Positions 12,809-56,473 are shown, numbered from the stretch's first letter. The stretch: DNA of 64,000 nt from Gymnorhina tibicen (GCA_013399875.1 VXAZ01008170.1:744001-808000), one strand, 5' to 3'. Numbers and translations: made by a program. The notes: generated by a model not told the origin, from the letters alone.

Positions 12809-15800
12809 TTATGTTGCAGGGATCTTTGGCAACCCAAATTCATCCACCAATACGCCATCCTGTAGGAAAGAAGAAGAAGTGACAGGTTAATGACTCTGCA
12901 CCAACCAGAACATTTCACAGAAGCTTCCTTACTACTTCTATAAAGTGTCTGTATCTGCAATTGCCACTGTGTGACAGGCTGGAATCAAAACAAGATCATC
13001 AGTGTTCTTCTTCATTACGAAGCTCTATTAAAGCCCCAAAAGCAAACATACAGAAGCCTTTCTTATGGTTTTAAGACTAGAGCTGTAATGGTACACTTAA
13101 ATTCTACTGGCAGTCTGACAGTGTTTGATAGGAGTGACAAAATGTCATTCTAATTCTTTTAAACATAATTAAGAACATATAGTACACTGTATTCTCAAAT
13201 TCTCTGTATTTAGCATCCATACATATAATACATAAATAACACACATAAAACATTAAGCACAGTTTTTTGTTCAAAATATTAAGGATCCCAAATATCAAGC
13301 AACCAACACAAATGTGATTAATCCAAAACAAACAAAAATGTATTTTACTGTTAAAGAGCAAAGGACTCACTTTGTTTTTTGTGTCCGTAGGAGTGACCTC
13401 TGGGATTGCTGGAGCGGATGCGGCTTCATCTAAGTAGGAATTGTCTTCATCAGCTAAAAGCTCATCACCTAACGCATCCAGTTCTGAAATTGAATTAGTT
13501 GGTAGAAAAATTTTGCAGTAAGTTCCTTTTGCAAGAGAAAAGCTGCTCTTAGAGAGACTCAGGATTCATACAGAAGGCTTACATTCAGACTCATTTAGCA
13601 TCAGTCATCAGTCAGAAGTACACACACAGGAGAGAACCTTCTTCCCTCCCTTGTAGCATTCCTTTGGTATCTCATGTTTGTCTCATACTCTTGTTACTTC
13701 TCTTAAAGCAAATGCAGCTTTAATGTTTAAAAAAAGCTGTTAAAGCTTTTTAAAACACATTTAAAGCATTTGACCAATGAAATAAAAAATCACTGTATGA
13801 CAGTATGATGATTTTTATATTCAGTAATATAAAAAAATCACCCTCCCCCTTCCTAACCTGCTTCCAAATCATCTTCATCAATCTCTGGTGTTCCATAGCT
13901 TCGACTCAGGGCCTCCTGGACTTCATTGGCTTCTTCCATCATATCCTCCAACTGATCTTGTATGTCCTGAAGCAAGAATAATTTTAAATTGGTCCATATT
14001 TACTCAAATTCAGTTTAGTAATTCCAAAATACAAAGCACTCAATTCTTTTAATGCATAAACCATTTTTTTGAAGCAGCAATAATACAGGTCAAGACACAC
14101 ACATTCAGGACAAGAGTACTCAAAAAGCAGAAATGGTATGAAATTTAGACAAATTAAATCCACCATCTGGAAAATAAGCACTAACCTGAATGGTGCCACA
14201 GCAGAATTTAGAAGATACATTAGCATATTTATTGGCACTGTACTTGAGTACAAGTAAAGAAACAGTATTTGCCTAAAGGTTTACAACGCAGGCCATATAT
14301 ATAAAACAGAATAGCAAAGAGAACTTAAAGGAATTCAGCACTGGCATTGGCTAAGCGTTTAAGTGCAGCACACTTGAAATTATACTTAGAGATCTTATGG
14401 TGGGGGGGGTTATGCATTTTCTGAAGTCAGGGCCAGGCTTTGCTGACATTTGGTTAGTGTTTCTTCGGTTTCGGGTTTTGTTCTTTTTCATCAGGCACAA
14501 CCTTGAACTGGGGGATTAAAGGACTAATCTGCATGTTACTAGTATAGGGAAACAAAAAAGGACCAAAAAAGCCATAGCAGGAAGTATCCACTAACATTTA
14601 TGCTGAAGTGCAAGGAAAGGAGAGATTAAAGATTAGCTCAGCAAGAAAACAATAATCAGTACAATAAGGCAAACAACTGATTGTGCAGTACCAGAAAAAT
14701 CAGGAAGGAATTATGATGGTGGTCCCATAAATAAGGCAGACAAATTTTCATGTGAACTAAAAGAGTCATCTTACCTTCAAGTTACCACTATTTCAGTACA
14801 TTATTTTTGTTCTTTAATCATTTAAACTACAAAAGCCCACCTCAATTTGATCAATCTTGACTTGCTTGTAAGCTTTCTTCATTTCTTTCACCCCCAGTTT
14901 CATTGCATCCACCTAGGAGAGCCAAACATCATACTTGTATCTAATGTAGCACTGATTAAACAAATTAAACAAGTGTGAGATTAATAAACTGGTACCGTTG
15001 TCTTTGTATCCTTCAGTGCCTGAATAGTGTAATTAGCTTGTTCCATATTAAAAGACTGCTGTGACAGATTATCCCTCTGTTGTTCATACCTGTTTAAAAA
15101 AAGGCAAATAATGGCTTTAAAACACCACACTATTTATTACCACAAACACTCCTAATTTTTTAAGAGTTGAAAAAGCAGCAGCAGTAGTCTAAAGATAGGA
15201 ACAGATTAGGGTTTTTTTATTATACACAACTGCAGAATAAACAGCTTCATAAAAATCTGGCCATTATGCATTCCTGTGTACTTGAAGCTGACAAAGCTAT
15301 TCCTGAACTATGCTTTGTTTTAACTGACAGCAACACCATATTTGCCTAGACTGACAAAGTAGGTGAGGATACAGCAAAAGTTTAATCACCATAAGCTAGA
15401 CATGCATCCCATGCTCACTAATGCTGTAAGGAGAAGGGAAGATTTGGCAGGTTCTCCAAACCAGTGGCTCCACATTGGAGTTTTTCAGGGCAGGGAGGAG
15501 GGGGAGGATAGGGTACCAAAAGGACACCTTTAAGGCTAACCACAGAGAAAAGAAAGACTTTAAAAATTAAGAAATCATCCTTCTTGAAGCTAAACTTGTA
15601 TCAAATCAAGAATGTAAACTATGTCAAGTTAAACAAAAGAACGAAAGCACAAAAATGAACTGTAAGTACTTCTAACATGCAAAGCAGGAGGTCTGATAGA
15701 CAAGGAGGATCCAAATGCAAAACCTTCTGGACAACTAATGACTGCATATATTACTGTTACACAAGATCAGAAAGAAATGACTGAGGGATATGACAATACC

Positions 15801-18800
15801 CTATTATGAGGGGCTCAGTACTCCCACCAAGGAAGATCAGCAGGCAGCATAGTCAAAAAACAGAAAAAAAACCCCTAAAGCCTAAAAACAAGCAGTCCTC
15901 CTCACAACATCTAACTAAAGTACTGCACTTCTTGCCATATGATATTTTAGATGGTAAGAGTTCACTAATACTTAACAAGTAATTGAGTGAGTCCATAAAG
16001 GTACAATTCATGCAAGGGATATGAAATACAAGATGATGGGAGCTTTGGCTCAGACAGCTTCTAAGATTTGCAGTTCATGGACCATGAGATATTCCAATGA
16101 AACATTCCTGAACACTTGCCATGTTCTGATATTCTTCCCTTTGGATCTGTTGCTGGACACTCTCAAGACAGTACACTAGACAAGACCAGACCACAGGACC
16201 ATCTATCCTGTCCATTTGGGGACTTCTGCATAGACACAATTACCTGCACTACATCTTCTCAAGTCCTCAAGGATGTCCATAGAGAACAGGTAAATTTCCA
16301 GTAAACCAGAGCAAGATCATCAGATACACAACTTAGAGTAATCAATAATATAAAATGAGGCAACCTCTCAGAAAGTTTAGGAGCCAAACATATTTGTAAT
16401 AATGAGCAGATTTAGGTCATCTTGTACCAATCCAAATTTATATATTGACATATAAATCATAAACATGCTGATGTGAAATCTGTAAGGAGATGCTTCTGAA
16501 AGACTTGTTCAGCATTTTTCTTTAAAGAATGCTCAGGAGAGTACTGGAAAGAGAAATGAAAGTGTGCCATCACCCCCCACAGAAAACAACCTTTTATTAA
16601 CCACAAACTCAGAAAGGTTTCAACTTACATTCGCTTCTGCTTTAACACTCTCAATGCTTTCTGCTTTACTGTATTCTGAAAGACACAATAGTGTTACATT
16701 AGGGAAACATATCTGACTGTACACTTGATTATGCTGTTTAAACCTAATGCATTGGATTTAAGTTTTCTAAAAGAGCCCTCAGTTACTAGTGCCAAAAGTT
16801 TAACAATAGTTACATTCAGCATTTGGCCTGCATTAATGATTCACAAAACAGGAGGGTACACAAAACTTCTAGTGGAAAATATTTTCAGTTTCTAGCTTCT
16901 GATTTATGTTTTCAGTAAGGAGAATAAAATGTCAAACTTAGTCCATCAGAACTAGCTTTCATTAACACATTTTAATGGTCAGAATCAAGTAATACTGCAG
17001 CAGGTACTTTAACAATACTGTTTATATCAGATATGTTTATTTTCAGATACATTTTATATTCTATTCTATTTCTATATTCTATTCTGTTTCATCCCCTTAA
17101 AAAATGGGTTGCCCTGCTCTGTTTAGGCATAGTGTAGAGCTTTTTATTTTGGATGACAAACAAAACAGCCTCTCTACCAGACTTAATTCAGGTAACAAGG
17201 AAGAAGGGAAACAAGTTACTTCTCATGGAGGAATTACATCACACTCTGGAACAAATAAAAACCAATGAAAACATTGTTCAAAGATGCATGTCTAATAAAA
17301 ATAATCCTGCAGAATCTTATATTGCATCTGTAGGGCAAGATATAGTTTTAAAAACCTGATGAACTGGCTAAATCACATGGCAAGAAGTTTGAGTCACATC
17401 CTCTCATGCTTAAATTCCATAGAACTTCCTTACCTTTGCAGGTCCCTCTCTCATTTTCTTCATTTGATCCTTATACTTCACTAGTTCTGCATCAAGCCTA
17501 GCAATTTTCTTGTCAATTGACTCAGCTCGGCTATCCACCTTTAATACAAGAGGGGGAAAACAAAGAAAACAACATTCATTAAGGTTTTATTCAGGTATGG
17601 GACAATAAAAAGAACAGTCTCCATTTTGTTGTATTTCTAACTGAATTGTTTTTTTATAAAACCACTCACTGGTTTTATAAACAGTTTAGATTTTGCAGGG
17701 AATCCAAAACCAGAATCAAGTGAATCAACTTCTACAAGGAGCACAAGAAACAATGCTCTGAGGTTGCAGGAAGCTCTGACATTGTAACATGTTCTCATCA
17801 TTTTGAGGTGCTCCCTTGCAAACCCACTCAGGTCAGGTCTCCATTCAGGAATTTCTGGTAACACCCAGTGCCAGGGACTAAAGTGGAATGGAAAACTTCT
17901 AGGTGTACCCTGCTGGCATATCCATATCATTTGGAATGTATCTTAACCCTTCACCATAAGAGGGTTAAAAATGTCAATTACATAAACAAGCATGGGTATA
18001 GGTAGTTCTAACAGCATACACAAAATTCATAAAAGGCCTTTTTAACATGAACTGAACTACCACAGCATTCCTCTGGAAACAACAAAATAAAGCTTATTAA
18101 CTTCTCATTCCAAAGAACCTCTCTAGGGATTAGATTATAGTGACATTCCAATTATAGCATAAGACAGATCAGTGCAAATTTACAATTCTGCCTTGCCAAT
18201 GGTGTGGCTAAGCATGTACAATTATGTGGATTTTCATTTCGGTGTTTCAAGGACCCTTTTAAAACCCTGCTCTATGACAGCAACATGCATTTGCCAGAGG
18301 CATCCTGAGCAGAACATCTGATATGAACATTCCGCACAAGACATTAAAGTGCCTGGGCACAGCTGGCATTGAAAAATTTGTATTAAGCTTTCTATGATGC
18401 CAAATATTTTAATAGCAAGAAAGAGAAAAATTTGGGATTTTAATACTCCTGTAGGTTCAAAGCATGGCACCTCCTCAAGATCTTCATCAGCTAACTGCAT
18501 CTTTGAGGTCAGCCTCCACAGGGAAAAAACAGTGATTTGGTTTATTTATATAATGATTCTTTCAAGCAGTACTAGCAGGAAGTGGAGACAGAGCCTCCCA
18601 TATCAATTAACTACGTAACAATTTCACACACACGACACAAGACCTCTGCTTTTAAAAATGAGACTGGACAGAAGAGGGGAGAATGAATCTAATCTACCCA
18701 GAAAACTAGACTGTGTATTAGGACTTGAAGAGCTTCTGTCTATTACTCACAAATAAGGCACACTGAGGAACGTTTCATTGCTACAAAAGGGCCCCAGTTT

Positions 18801-21629
18801 ACACAAAAGAAAGAGAACCTGAATTTTAACTCCATTGTCACAACTGTTAGCCTTTTGTTCCTATGTTTCCTATTTACTACTCTGAAAAACCGTAAGTTTA
18901 GAAAGAAGAAAAAGTAAAAACACTATTAATGCTTTACTTCCTGGTGCATCCTTCCTCCTACTGGCCTCGTGACAGCTTTGAATCATTTGACTGTGATCTG
19001 CCAGCAAACAAGAAGAAACCCTGCCTTTAAGTGCAATGAATTTTAGATAACTAAACTTGCCTACACATGAAAGAACATCCAAAACATAGGCAGGATTACT
19101 GCCTAAGAGTTGTCTATGTTTTTAACAAATGTTACATTAATCACTGCTCACCAAACACATTTCCTAACTGCCATTTAATGGCTAACCACTGAACTAACAT
19201 GGTAAGAGATCTTACAAAGCAATTTGACTCTTTCAAAAGGTAGAGCAAAATGTATCTAAGACAGAAAACACCCCAGAAGCAACAGCAGTTGAGCCTCCAA
19301 ACTGTTGGATTTAACATTATAAACAGTACAAGTTTTTTAATATCTCACACAACTCTCTTCAATAATAATTCACATGTAATTTAAGATAAAAAATCTAATC
19401 ATGATTGTAGTTTTAGCAGAACCTATCCTAGAGACTCCACTATTGCAAAGACAGCAATTCTTTCACAAATCAGATAGCATATAACTTGGCACAAAAAGTT
19501 AATTCATAAACTTCAAACTACTAAAAGCAAGTGTTTCTCCCCACGCTTACTAGTATACAGAAATGTCTTGAATTTTAATCCCTTCCACAGAAATTGAAAG
19601 GCATCAAAACAGGGTGGTTTATACACTTTCTGTGATGACCCACCTTTAAGGGGTGTGCTTGCAACCAGCCCTTCATTTCTCAACAGCTGACCAGCACAGG
19701 CTCTCGATTTCATCTTTTAAAAACTATGCTGTAACTCATCACTGGTTGCCAAAGTCATCCCATGCATAAAATAAACCTGAAATTCTGCTTTTTGGTTAAT
19801 CTGCTGTCTTGAATAGTCAAACTTTCAGACAGTGCAATTACAAACAACTAGAAGAGGATTAAAACTGCATTCAGCAGGATTTTTTTAGGAAAAAAAACCC
19901 CTAAATTCCTGGTGTTGCATATCAAAACAGCTATTTAAATTACACTTTTATGTACCCCAAAACTCCTCTAGGACTGAACAATTTCTTAGCAGAAGACAGA
20001 CTGCTGACCTATCTACATTTTCTTTTGATTTACCTCAACATTAGAAAATGGACATTAACTTGGAACTGGCAAAGCAGCATGAAAAATCTAAAAGACTAAC
20101 AAGGAGTCAGTTGTTGTGAGGGACACAAGGCTTCCTGCTTTCACTTACATTGCCAGAATAGCAAATTTAAGTACTAGTAACAGTATCTCACATGGATTTT
20201 GGAGTTCAAGTCATCCACCAAAGTGTTTACTGGCAACAGTGGGAAAGCTAATCCTGATTTTCAATCAGATGCTGTATTCACTGATCTAACTAAATATATT
20301 TAGAGTTATGTTTGGGCTTAATACTGCTAAAAAGCAATACAGATTCTTTGTCAGTAAGATAAAGTACTAGGACAAACATTATGATCATTTCTCTCTCTCC
20401 CCATACCAGCCAGTGGCATACATAAGAGACTGTGTAGGTTTGTGGAGGCAGCACTGACAAATATTAGGTATTTAATTTAGAGGGTCTCTTCACTGGGTAG
20501 CAAAATAAATCTTCTGGGAGAAAAACTGTGAATTTTCCACGGAAACTTTTTGTTGTCAGGTTCCAGTGACAAGGCTTAGTTAACCTACCTTTATACCACA
20601 ACCATTACCGACCTTTGCTTACTGACACAAATACTCAAGAAACTGCGTGTTATTTCTTCACTTCTTAAAATTACCTTACAACAGAAGGAGCTGCAAAACC
20701 ACGCTACAGTTTTCCCCATAAACGTTAAAGTTAAAAAAAGACTATGAAATTAAAAGATAAATCTTAACACTTTTTCTTAACCCTCTTTGCAGTCAGGCCA
20801 ACACGACAGCAGTTGTCAAATGTTTTGGCACGTGTTTCCTGAGCATTTCTTACTTGGTCTGAGCTTGCTTATCTGTCCATCTGCACACACCTTTGGCATT
20901 AACCCTACAGCAACTCTACTCACCCCTAAGAGACAAAACACTCTTCTGTATTGGACAGGGAGATTGGTTTTCTTGCTCCTGCCCCTGCCTTGCCGCAACT
21001 TGCCATGGCAGGAGTTAGCTAGTGCAGTCAGAGGAGTCCTCAGATGGAAATGCTGAGAACATTCCTGAGGATGTAAGGAGAGCCATGCCTTCCGCGCTCA
21101 TTGTGTGCACCCATTTATGGGATGCGCTCCTAGGCACAGGACACAAACGCATGGATGTCTGGACATACAAAGGTACATCCCTGTGTACGTCTGCGGACAC
21201 ACAAACACGCTGCACCAAAACACACCGTGTATCCCTGCACATTACAGTGCTCAAGGCCAGGCCGGGTGTGGCTCTGAGTAACCTGCTCGAGTGGAAGGTG
21301 TCCCTGCCCACGGCAGGGGGGTTGGAGCTGGGTGATCATTAAGATTCCCTCTAACCCAAGCCATTCCGTGGTTCTGTGATGTACATACCCACACACGGAC
21401 ACACACGCTGTGCCCTCGCACCGCAGTGTCCCCACACACACACTCACGCCTATGCACAGGTGCGCGTCCCTAGGGCCGCCCGGCGCTCCCGCCCCTGCCG
21501 AGGCGGCGGCCGGGCCGCGCAGCTCTCCGCGGGCCCGGGCGCCCCAGGGCGGGCACTCACCGTCCCGATGCAGTCGGTGAGGCTGGGCGGGGGCGCCTTC
21601 GGCTTCGCCTTGCCGAAGAAGCGGTTCAT
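12809..21629 (-). CDS. CHMP5: CHMP5, ESCRT-III accessory protein
   Basis: CHMP5 is a Snf7-family protein of the ESCRT-III machinery that sorts cargo at multivesicular bodies. It binds LIP5/VTA1 through its C-terminus and so regulates VPS4. Eight coding exons on the minus strand: 21561-21629, 17434-17538, 16629-16675, 14996-15089, 14841-14912, 13858-13966, 13371-13483 and 12809-12859. They total 660 bases, 219 aa plus stop, the same length as human CHMP5. The N-terminus [20 protein letters not shown] is the family signature. A basic coiled-coil region follows ([20 protein letters not shown], then [19 protein letters not shown]). The C-terminal half is acidic ([40 protein letters not shown]) and the tail is [12 protein letters not shown]. 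All splice borders are GT/AG and all phases fit. No canonical AATAAA was found downstream of the stop. Confidence 0.97.
17539..21560 (-). other. CHMP5: CHMP5 intron 1
   Basis: A 4.0-kb intron between exon 1 and exon 2. It is AT-rich apart from its upstream end near the CpG island, where a CR1 3' end lies at 21245-21383. I see no other conserved coding frame, RNA gene or clear mobile element in 17539-21240. The 215-codon frame at 21130-21777 on the minus strand runs through CR1 and island sequence and is not a gene. Confidence 0.7.
21245..21383 (+). mobile_element. CR1 LINE 3' end
   Basis: A short CR1 3' terminus on the plus strand: 'CTCAAGGCCAGGCCGGGTG', then 'CCCTGCCCACGGCAGGGGGG' and 'TAACCCAAGCCATTCCGTGG', ending in TTCTGTGATG. 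It is heavily 5' truncated and lies in CHMP5 intron 1 just upstream of the CpG island. Confidence 0.85.
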
Positions 21630-21810
21630 GGCGGCGGCGGCTCGGAGTCGCTCCCGGCCCCGGCAGCGGCGGCAGCGCTCCCGGCCGACCCGGAACCCCA
21701 CGGCCGGCCCCGCCCCGCGGAGGAAGGGCCGCGGGAAGCAGGAAGCGCTGTGCGGCGGCGCGGGCCTGAGCTCCCACGCCCCCTGGCTGGCGGCGGGGGT
21801 CGCTGGCCCC
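21450..21810 (-). promoter_or_regulatory. CHMP5: CHMP5 CpG-island promoter
   Basis: CpG-rich sequence spanning CHMP5 exon 1 (start codon at 21629) and about 180 bp upstream. No TATA box is seen. The long antisense frames here are a by-product of GC richness. Confidence 0.65.
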
Positions 21811-22011
21811 TCGGGCAGCACGGAGTCACAGCAGCCCCCACACGGAGACGCTTTTCTCCCCCAACACGCCCCCTGTAGCCACTGCTGGGCCTGCACCGCT
21901 TGCTCGCAGTGTAGACTCACCCCCATAGCAGCAGCTCAGCTGATGTGTCAAAAATACCAGGAAAACATGTAACAAAACCGCGCTACGAATCAGGAATAGT
22001 GCGGCCAGCAG

Positions 22012-22558
22012 GATCAGGGCAGTAACTGTCCCCCTGTACTCGGCACTGGCGAGGCGTCACCTCGAGTGCTGTGTCCAGTTCTGAGCCTCTCAATTCAGGG
22101 AGGACATTGAGGTGCTGGAGCGTGTCCGGAGAAAGGCAAAGATGGTGAAGGGTCTGGAGCCCAAGGCCCATGAGGAGCAGCTGTGGGAGCTGGGGGTGTT
22201 TAGCCTGGAGGCGGCTCAGGAGAGACCTTATCGCTCTCTACAACCCCCTGAAAGGAGGCTGTAGCCAGGTGGGGGTTGGTCTCTTCTCGCAGGTAAGAAG
22301 TGACAGGACAGGAGGACACAGTCTTAAGGTGCACCAGGGGAGGTTTAGGCTGGACATTAAAATAATTTCTTCACAGAAAAGGTGATTAGACATGAGAATG
22401 GACTGCCCAGGGAGGTGGTGGAGTCACTGTCCATGGAGATGTTTAAGGAAAGACACGGCCTGGTACTTATGCCATGGTCTAGTTGACACAGTGGTGTTCA
22501 GTCATAGGTTGGGCTCAATAATCTGAGAGGCCTTTTCTGATTAATGGATTCTATGACA
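22012..22558 (+). mobile_element. CR1 LINE 3' fragment
   Basis: About 550 bp of CR1 on the plus strand. It runs from the 'CACCTCGAGTGCTGTGTCCAG' block through 'GAGGACATTGAGGTGCTGGA' and the 'GGGAGGTGGTGGAGTCACTG' block to the terminal ATTCTATGACATC. It sits between the CHMP5 promoter and the end of FH, and its 3' end lies about 55 bp from the FH stop codon. Confidence 0.9.
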
Positions 22559-22571
22559 TCATAATTACTTA

Positions 22572-22581
22572 TTTATTTATT
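22572..22581 (-). promoter_or_regulatory. FH: FH polyadenylation signal (overlapping AATAAA copies)
   Basis: Read on the minus strand, a (TAAA)n tract gives AATAAA at 22572-22577 and 22576-22581, 33-45 bases downstream of the FH stop codon. Cleavage would then fall near the CR1 3' end at about 22555, leaving an FH 3' UTR of roughly 60 bases. Confidence 0.6.
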
Positions 22582-22613
22582 TATATTAAGAACACTTTTT
22601 TTTTGTACAGATG

Positions 22614-38862
<16,249 letters not shown>

Positions 38863-39010
38863 GGTGGCGGGGGCCGGGAGCACCGCGGGGGCGGGAGGTG
38901 CGGCGGGACCGCCCCGGACGAGCGTCACGGTGNCGCCCGGCCTGGGAAAAACCGGGAAAACGCGCCCGCCCCGGGCGAAGGGCAGCGGGAAAAGCGCTGC
39001 AACAGCGATT

Positions 39011-40194
39011 TCCCCACGAGGGGAATAAAAAGTATGAGCTTGTACTGCCTTAATGTAGCCTTTTCAAAGACATATAAAACCTTATTCCCTCCCTCCTAAC
39101 GACAGTCAAGGCTCCTTTTATAAAAAAAGCCAAGTCAAGGGGCAGCCTCCTCTCAACTTCCTGCCCAAGAAGGCAGAGTGCTCCAACGTGCTACATCTCT
39201 CCCTAGTGCAAAGTGCGTGAAAGAAGGCATATTCCATTTTTCCATCCACCAGCAGCAATATTCCAACACTTCAGGTTGTCCAGCATTCTGTTTTTTCTCC
39301 AAGAGCAGCCAACACTCAGCCGTTAAGAAAACAATTTTTTGTCGAACATGGGGAATGCTTCATTCCATTGCAATCTGCATAGGTACACTTCAGTCCTACA
39401 AGAACTCTTGTTATTCACAGAAATGCTGCCAGAAACTGCTCTATTAATGCCTTACAAGTTACACCTTGGCACTAAATGCACATTGAGTTTGACTCTTGTA
39501 AGCTCTTAATATTTAGGCAAGTCTTCTACCCCTTGGCTCCTGTGAGAAAATAGTCTAGAAAATACACAGGGCATGCCACTAAAATGGCTTCAGAAGTTCC
39601 AGAGACAGTAAAGATTGGGTAATAATATTATATTCTGTATTTTATACATTATATTATTCTATATCAGAGGAAGTAAGTGGAAGTCTCCTTTCTCATTCAA
39701 TAAAACAGTATGACAATACAAAGTTGTAACTACTACTGCATCGTCTTATTTTCTTCAGTATTACTTACAGTCAGCAGCTAAGATGCTTAAGTCTCCGCCT
39801 CACAAAATTCAGCATCTCCATCTTGTCTAAGACGGTTGCAATGAATAGCTGGGGTTGGAAGGCATCTCCGGAGGTCATCTAGTCCAACCTCCATGCTAAA
39901 GCAGGTTCACCTGGAGCAGGCTGCACAGGATTGCATCCAGGCAGGCTTTTAGTATCTCCAGAGACGGAGATTCCACAACCTTCTTGGGCAGCCTGTTCCA
40001 GTACTCCGCCACTGTCAAAGTAAAGATCATCTTCCTCATATTCAGATGGAAGTTCCTGTGTTTCAGTTTGTGCCCATTATCCTTTGTCCTGGAACTAGGC
40101 ACCGCCTTTCTTGTTCTTAAAATATGAAAATAACTATATATATATGCTTACAGTAAGAGCATTGTAATTATATACAGATCAGCACATTCAAACA
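39011..40194. other. FH-SDHA intergenic spacer
   Basis: Spacer between the FH promoter and the SDHA 3' end. It holds one CR1 fragment (39848-40108) and a short (TA)n tract near 40136-40146. No conserved coding frame is seen. Human SDHA is followed by PDCD6, and no trace of that gene is seen here. Confidence 0.65.
39848..40108 (-). mobile_element. CR1 LINE 3' fragment
   Basis: On the plus strand: 'GGGGTTGGAAGGCATCTCCG', 'TCATCTAGTCCAACCTCC', 'TGGAGCAGGCTGCACAGG' and 'GGCAGCCTGTTCCAGTACTC', all reverse complements of CR1 3' sequence. The terminal ATTCTATGA unit has been lost (ATGAATAGCT remains). It lies in the spacer between FH and SDHA. Confidence 0.85.
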
Positions 40195-40214
40195 AATACA
40201 AGACTTGTAATGAC

Positions 40215-40220
40215 TTTATT
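40215..40220 (-). promoter_or_regulatory. SDHA: SDHA polyadenylation signal
   Basis: AATAAA read on the minus strand, 237 bases downstream of the SDHA stop codon. The 3' UTR would be about 260 bases. Confidence 0.65.
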
Positions 40221-40456
40221 TAGACACATTTTGTGTTTTTACTGTCGGTTTTGACAGATGGGTGAAAGAACACAAACTGTTCTGCATTCCACTTTTAATA
40301 AATGTACAGTAAGCCACAGCAGAATACAAGCTGGAGAAAAGTTTTGTCAGCATTTTCCATTCATTATGCTAAGTGCCAACACTATTTTGGTTTGCTTGTG
40401 CTATGCTTATGTACACTGACCCCTCTGGGAGAGGGCTTCAAGTGAGATGGAAGCTG

Positions 40457-55507
<15,051 letters not shown>

Positions 55508-55523
55508 CATGCACCGCAGACTT

Positions 55524-55558
55524 GGGGGGGGGGGCTGGAGGGGNGGAGGGGGGGGAGG
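55524..55558 (+). repeat. G-tract (quadruplex-prone) upstream of the SDHA start
   Basis: A run of 11 G, then several runs of three or more G, with an N at 55544. On the plus strand it has four or more G runs within 35 bases and could form a G-quadruplex. On the SDHA strand it is a C-rich tract immediately upstream of the start codon. Confidence 0.7.
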
Positions 55559-55572
55559 GAACGGGCGTGCAG

Positions 55573-55584
55573 GGCGCACGCGCG
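55573..55584. promoter_or_regulatory. NRF-1-like site upstream of SDHA
   Basis: GGCGCACGCGCG holds the core GCGCACGCGC and differs from the nuclear respiratory factor 1 consensus YGCGCAYGCGCR only at the first base. It lies about 66 bp upstream of the SDHA start codon. NRF-1 is known to drive many nuclear genes for respiratory-chain proteins. The site is inferred from sequence only. Confidence 0.5.
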
Positions 55585-55850
55585 GAGCTCGGCGGGACAG
55601 ACCAACCGTGCCGCAAGGGGGAGCCCCCCGCGCGAAGCTCCCCTTCGCCGGAGCGGTCCCACCCCACCCCAGAGCCGCGTGATGGAAGGTTCCCAAACAG
55701 CTCCTGTTTTGACCGTAAAGCATATTAAAAAAAAAAAAAAAAGCCTAGGATTGTGTTACTGCCATTATTCTTTCTTGGCGAAATATTGAAAAATATAGTT
55801 CTCCAATACTGTAAGATTCGGCCTCTTTTTCTCTCTGTCAGCGCCTTAAG

Positions 55851-55862
55851 TATTACGTAATA
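55851..55862. promoter_or_regulatory. perfect palindrome with bZIP (PAR/CREB-like) core
   Basis: TATTACGTAATA is a 12-bp perfect palindrome containing TTACGTAA, the core bound by PAR-bZIP, NFIL3 and C/EBP-type factors. It lies midway in the AT-rich core between SDHA and CCDC127, where a symmetric site could serve both directions. Confidence 0.5.
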
Positions 55863-56473
55863 AACAGGCCAGAATTATTTTCTGAGATTGTGGGAAAGAC
55901 CATTTCGTAAACATAAGAGTTGGACAGAAGGGTGAAGGAGAGACTGTATTTTCGCTCTAGGACAAAAAGTAGACTGAGCAAATGCAGAACGTGGAACTCA
56001 GATGCCTCTCACGGCTCCGTTTCGCTGTCGGCGTTAACGGAACAAAATGGGCCCGCCCGGCGCGGGGACGGACGTCCAAGGCTCGGGCGAGTCCTTTTGT
56101 TGTTCCCCCCCTCTGCTCCCCCCTCTTTCTCCCGGCTGATGGGCCGGCCCGGGAGGGGGCGGGGCCGGCAGGTGAGTGGCAGCGCCAGGGGTTCCGCGCG
56201 CTCCCGGGCTCGTGCGTGGGGGTCTCGCCGTGGGGGGAGCGGGACGAGGGCGGGAACGGGGATGGAAACGGGGATGGGCCCGGCATGCCGTGTCGCGGCC
56301 GGGGCTGCCGCTCAGAGCGCGGCCAAGCTCCCAAGTGTCGGGGCCGCCGTTCGAGGGGCTCGGGCAGAATTCCCAGTCCTCCAGCGGGAGGAGAAGATGG
56401 CAGCGGGAGCGGCCCCGGCCCTTCTGCGCGCAGCTGAGGCCGCGTCTCCCCTCTGTGCATCGCAGGTGCCTTC

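Larger units (their letters stand above)
55508..56171. promoter_or_regulatory. divergent SDHA/CCDC127 promoter region
   Basis: Two GC-rich islands (about 55130-55690 for SDHA, 56040-56460 for CCDC127) flank an AT-rich core at 55700-56000. The likely CCDC127 non-coding first exon ends at the donor CAG|GTGAGT at 56171. A GC box, GGGGGCGGGGCC, lies at 56155-56166. A run of 16 A lies near 55727-55742. The head-to-head layout matches human CCDC127-SDHA, so shared regulation is likely. Confidence 0.65.

Noticed and set aside
21130..21777. 215-codon minus-strand frame
   Set aside because: It crosses a CR1 and the CHMP5 CpG island. The real CHMP5 exon 1 is in another frame and explains the conserved sequence.
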